Below are positions 62,496-64,000 of a stretch of 64,000 nt of DNA, in pieces. The notes under the pieces were generated by a model that searched no databases, was not told the origin of the DNA, and worked only from the letters and a program-made list of their open reading frames with translations. A program made the position numbers and the translations under genes. Origin of the DNA: Kazachstania africana CBS 2517 (Eukaryota; Ascomycota; Saccharomycetes; Saccharomycetales; Saccharomycetaceae); NCBI RefSeq assembly GCF_000304475.1, contig NC_018941.1:434001-498000 (forward strand). The letters run 5' to 3'. Numbering within the stretch: the first letter of the stretch is position 1; every line of letters begins with the position of its first letter.

Positions 62496-64000
62496 ATGTC
62501 TGACAGATATACAAATCCTTTCGAAGAAGAGCCGAATGATGAGATGCCCCCTTCGGAGAATCCATTTGAGCTGGGAACTTCAAATGGCTCATCAAATATG
62601 AATAATGGCAATACAAATCACAGATCAGGCCATACTACTGCTTCTATTATGAAAGATTCAATAAATGGTGAGTTCGAAGAGTTCGAACCCATATCACAAG
62701 ATGATGCCCACTCATTCCAAGCCACCCCAAATTTGAATCATGAAGGAGCGACCTTTGATGATGTGATATTAGATAATGACGATGATAATGATGATGAATA
62801 TCAGACTACAAAAAGATTTCGAATGGGTACGAAAAGGACAAAGAAAGGAGGAAAGCCCCTTGTTGGGAGAGCAAAAACCCTGAAATGGGCTAAAAAGAAT
62901 TTCCTTGATCCATTTGAAGAATTTGCAAATATCAATCATGATGATGATACTTTTGATGAGTCTGGTATGAGAAATCGGTCTGATGAGCTGAGATCGATTT
63001 ATTATAATATGCCTCTTCCTGACGATATGATAGATGCGGAGGGAAAACCCATTGTAGAATATGCTCGTAATAAAATAAGGACAACAAGGTACACACCGCT
63101 TACTTTCCTTCCAAAAAATATATTATTCCAATTCCAAAATTTTGCTAATATCTATTTTTTAGTGCTAATTATTTTAGGAGCCTTTCAAATCTTTGGTGTG
63201 ACAAATCCGGGTTTAAGTGCTGTGCCTTTAATTGTTATCGTTATTATCACTGCAATTAAGGATGGTATTGAAGATTCAAGACGTACAGTACTAGATTTAC
63301 AAGTCAACAATACGAAAACTCACCTACTGAAAGGTGTAGAGAATGCCAATGTGTCAGCTGATAATGTTTCATTATGGAGAAAATTTAAAAAGTTGAATTC
63401 TAGAATGCTGTTCAGATTCATTCGTTATTGTAGGGACCACTTTACTGAAGAAGGTAAGCGTAAAAGGGCAATGAGAAAGCGTAATCAGTTACGTGCTGCT
63501 GCTATGTCTCAAAATAATAAGCATCCCAGGACATCTCTTGACTCCATTGAGAGTTACAGAGTCTCCGCTGAATTTGGTAGACCATCCTTAGATTACAATT
63601 ATGTTGCCACGGGGAATTCTAATCAAAAAGATGTTAGCATTATGGACCGTAATTTGCCTCCAAGGACGGATTGCAAGTTTGATAAAGAATTCTGGAAAAA
63701 CGTTACCGTCGGTGACATTGTGCGTATACATAATAATGAAGAAATACCCGCTGATCTCATCTTGCTCTCAACATCAGATGTCGATGGTGCTTGTTACGTG
63801 GAGACTAAGAACTTGGACGGGGAAACAAACCTGAAAGTTCGTCAATCTCTAAAATGTAGTTTAGACATCAGATCTTCCAGAGATGTAGCAAGATCGAGGT
63901 TCTGGGTAGAAAGTGAGGGCCCACATGCAAATTTATATTCATACCAAGGGAACTTAAAATGGATAGATTCAGTTGATGGTGATCTCAAAAATGAACCAAT
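62496..64000 (+). CDS. DNF1: Phospholipid-translocating P4-ATPase Dnf1, 5' part
   Basis: Dnf1 flips phosphatidylcholine and phosphatidylethanolamine inward at the plasma membrane with Lem3. The frame opens at the ATG at 62496 and is open to the window edge (501 codons), so the gene is cut by the window. An acidic cytosolic N terminus carries NPFEEE and NPFELG, related to the NPFxD endocytic signals of S. cerevisiae Dnf1. A basic stretch around RMGTKRTKKGG precedes the first membrane helices (RYTPLTFLPKNILFQFQNFA, then IYFLVLIILGAFQIFGV). The actuator domain has PADLILLSTSD and YVETKNLDGETNLK with the DGET glutamate. Position after PAB1 equals YER166W; a DNF2-like identity is less likely. Confidence 0.95.
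   Translation, partial: MSDRYTNPFEEEPNDEMPPSENPFELGTSNGSSNMNNGNTNHRSGHTTASIMKDSINGEFEEFEPISQDDAHSFQATPNLNHEGATFDDVILDNDDDNDDEYQTTKRFRMGTKRTKKGGKPLVGRAKTLKWAKKNFLDPFEEFANINHDDDTFDESGMRNRSDELRSIYYNMPLPDDMIDAEGKPIVEYARNKIRTTRYTPLTFLPKNILFQFQNFANIYFLVLIILGAFQIFGVTNPGLSAVPLIVIVIITAIKDGIEDSRRTVLDLQVNNTKTHLLKGVENANVSADNVSLWRKFKKLNSRMLFRFIRYCRDHFTEEGKRKRAMRKRNQLRAAAMSQNNKHPRTSLDSIESYRVSAEFGRPSLDYNYVATGNSNQKDVSIMDRNLPPRTDCKFDKEFWKNVTVGDIVRIHNNEEIPADLILLSTSDVDGACYVETKNLDGETNLKVRQSLKCSLDIRSSRDVARSRFWVESEGPHANLYSYQGNLKWIDSVDGDLKNEP

Noticed and set aside
1..64000. CRISPR array, prokaryotic operon, viral insertion or clustered metabolic genes
   Set aside because: The only short tandem repeats are the 41-bp array, the 24-bp coding repeat and microsatellites; none has unique spacers, and the genes are independent eukaryotic housekeeping units.

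Overview
The window is 64 kb of a nuclear chromosome from a budding yeast of the family Saccharomycetaceae. Genes are dense and almost all intronless, base composition is AT-rich, and nearly every protein has an obvious Saccharomyces cerevisiae orthologue. From RTR1 (about 11.9 kb) to the right edge the order and strands follow S. cerevisiae chromosome V from YER139C to YER166W. The sister (ohnologue) track YDR075-YDR093 is mostly absent, but PPH3 (YDR075W in S. cerevisiae) is kept here. Reciprocal loss of that kind points to a lineage that passed through the whole-genome duplication (Kazachstania, Naumovozyma, Tetrapisispora or similar). I cannot name the species.

Left end (1-11.9 kb): this part is rearranged. 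A 41-bp tandem repeat and two decayed Ty1/copia-type remnants flank MDP1 (YER134C-like) and lie upstream of tRNA-Ile. Then come a UBR-box/PHD-like gene with no S. cerevisiae counterpart that I recall, NCL1 and RRN10 (the YBL024W-YBL025W pair), GDI1, REX2 (YLR059C) and tRNA-Val. I do not see SCR1, which is next to GDI1 in S. cerevisiae.

Middle (11.9-33.5 kb): RTR1, EMP65 (with a reading-frame break near its 5' end), COX15, the divergent MAG1/DDI1 pair, LSM5, SCC4, SPT15 (TBP), PEA2, PPH3, a SED1/SPI1-type wall protein, UBP3, the YER152C aminotransferase, PET122 and OXA1. The orthologues of UBP5 and FTR1 are missing between DDI1 and LSM5. OXA1 carries a 72-nt spliceosomal intron after codon 13 that a plain ORF scan misses.

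Right (33.5-64 kb): BEM2, MYG1, COG3, tRNA-Glu, an AFR1/YER158C-type protein, BUR6, tRNA-Arg with a probable copia RNase H relic beside it, SPT2, RAD4, GCG1, CHD1, PAB1 and the first third of DNF1, which runs off the edge.

Functionally this is ordinary housekeeping: transcription and chromatin (SPT15, BUR6, SPT2, CHD1, RTR1, RRN10), RNA (LSM5, NCL1, REX2, PAB1), DNA repair (MAG1, RAD4, PPH3), mitochondria (COX15, OXA1, PET122, REX2), and polarity and trafficking (BEM2, PEA2, AFR1-like, GDI1, COG3, DNF1, UBP3). COX15, OXA1 and PET122 all serve cytochrome c oxidase. I found no CRISPR array, gene cluster or clearly new system. The most useful leads are the OXA1 intron, the EMP65 frame break, the UBR-box gene, the REX2 tail and the retroelement relics.
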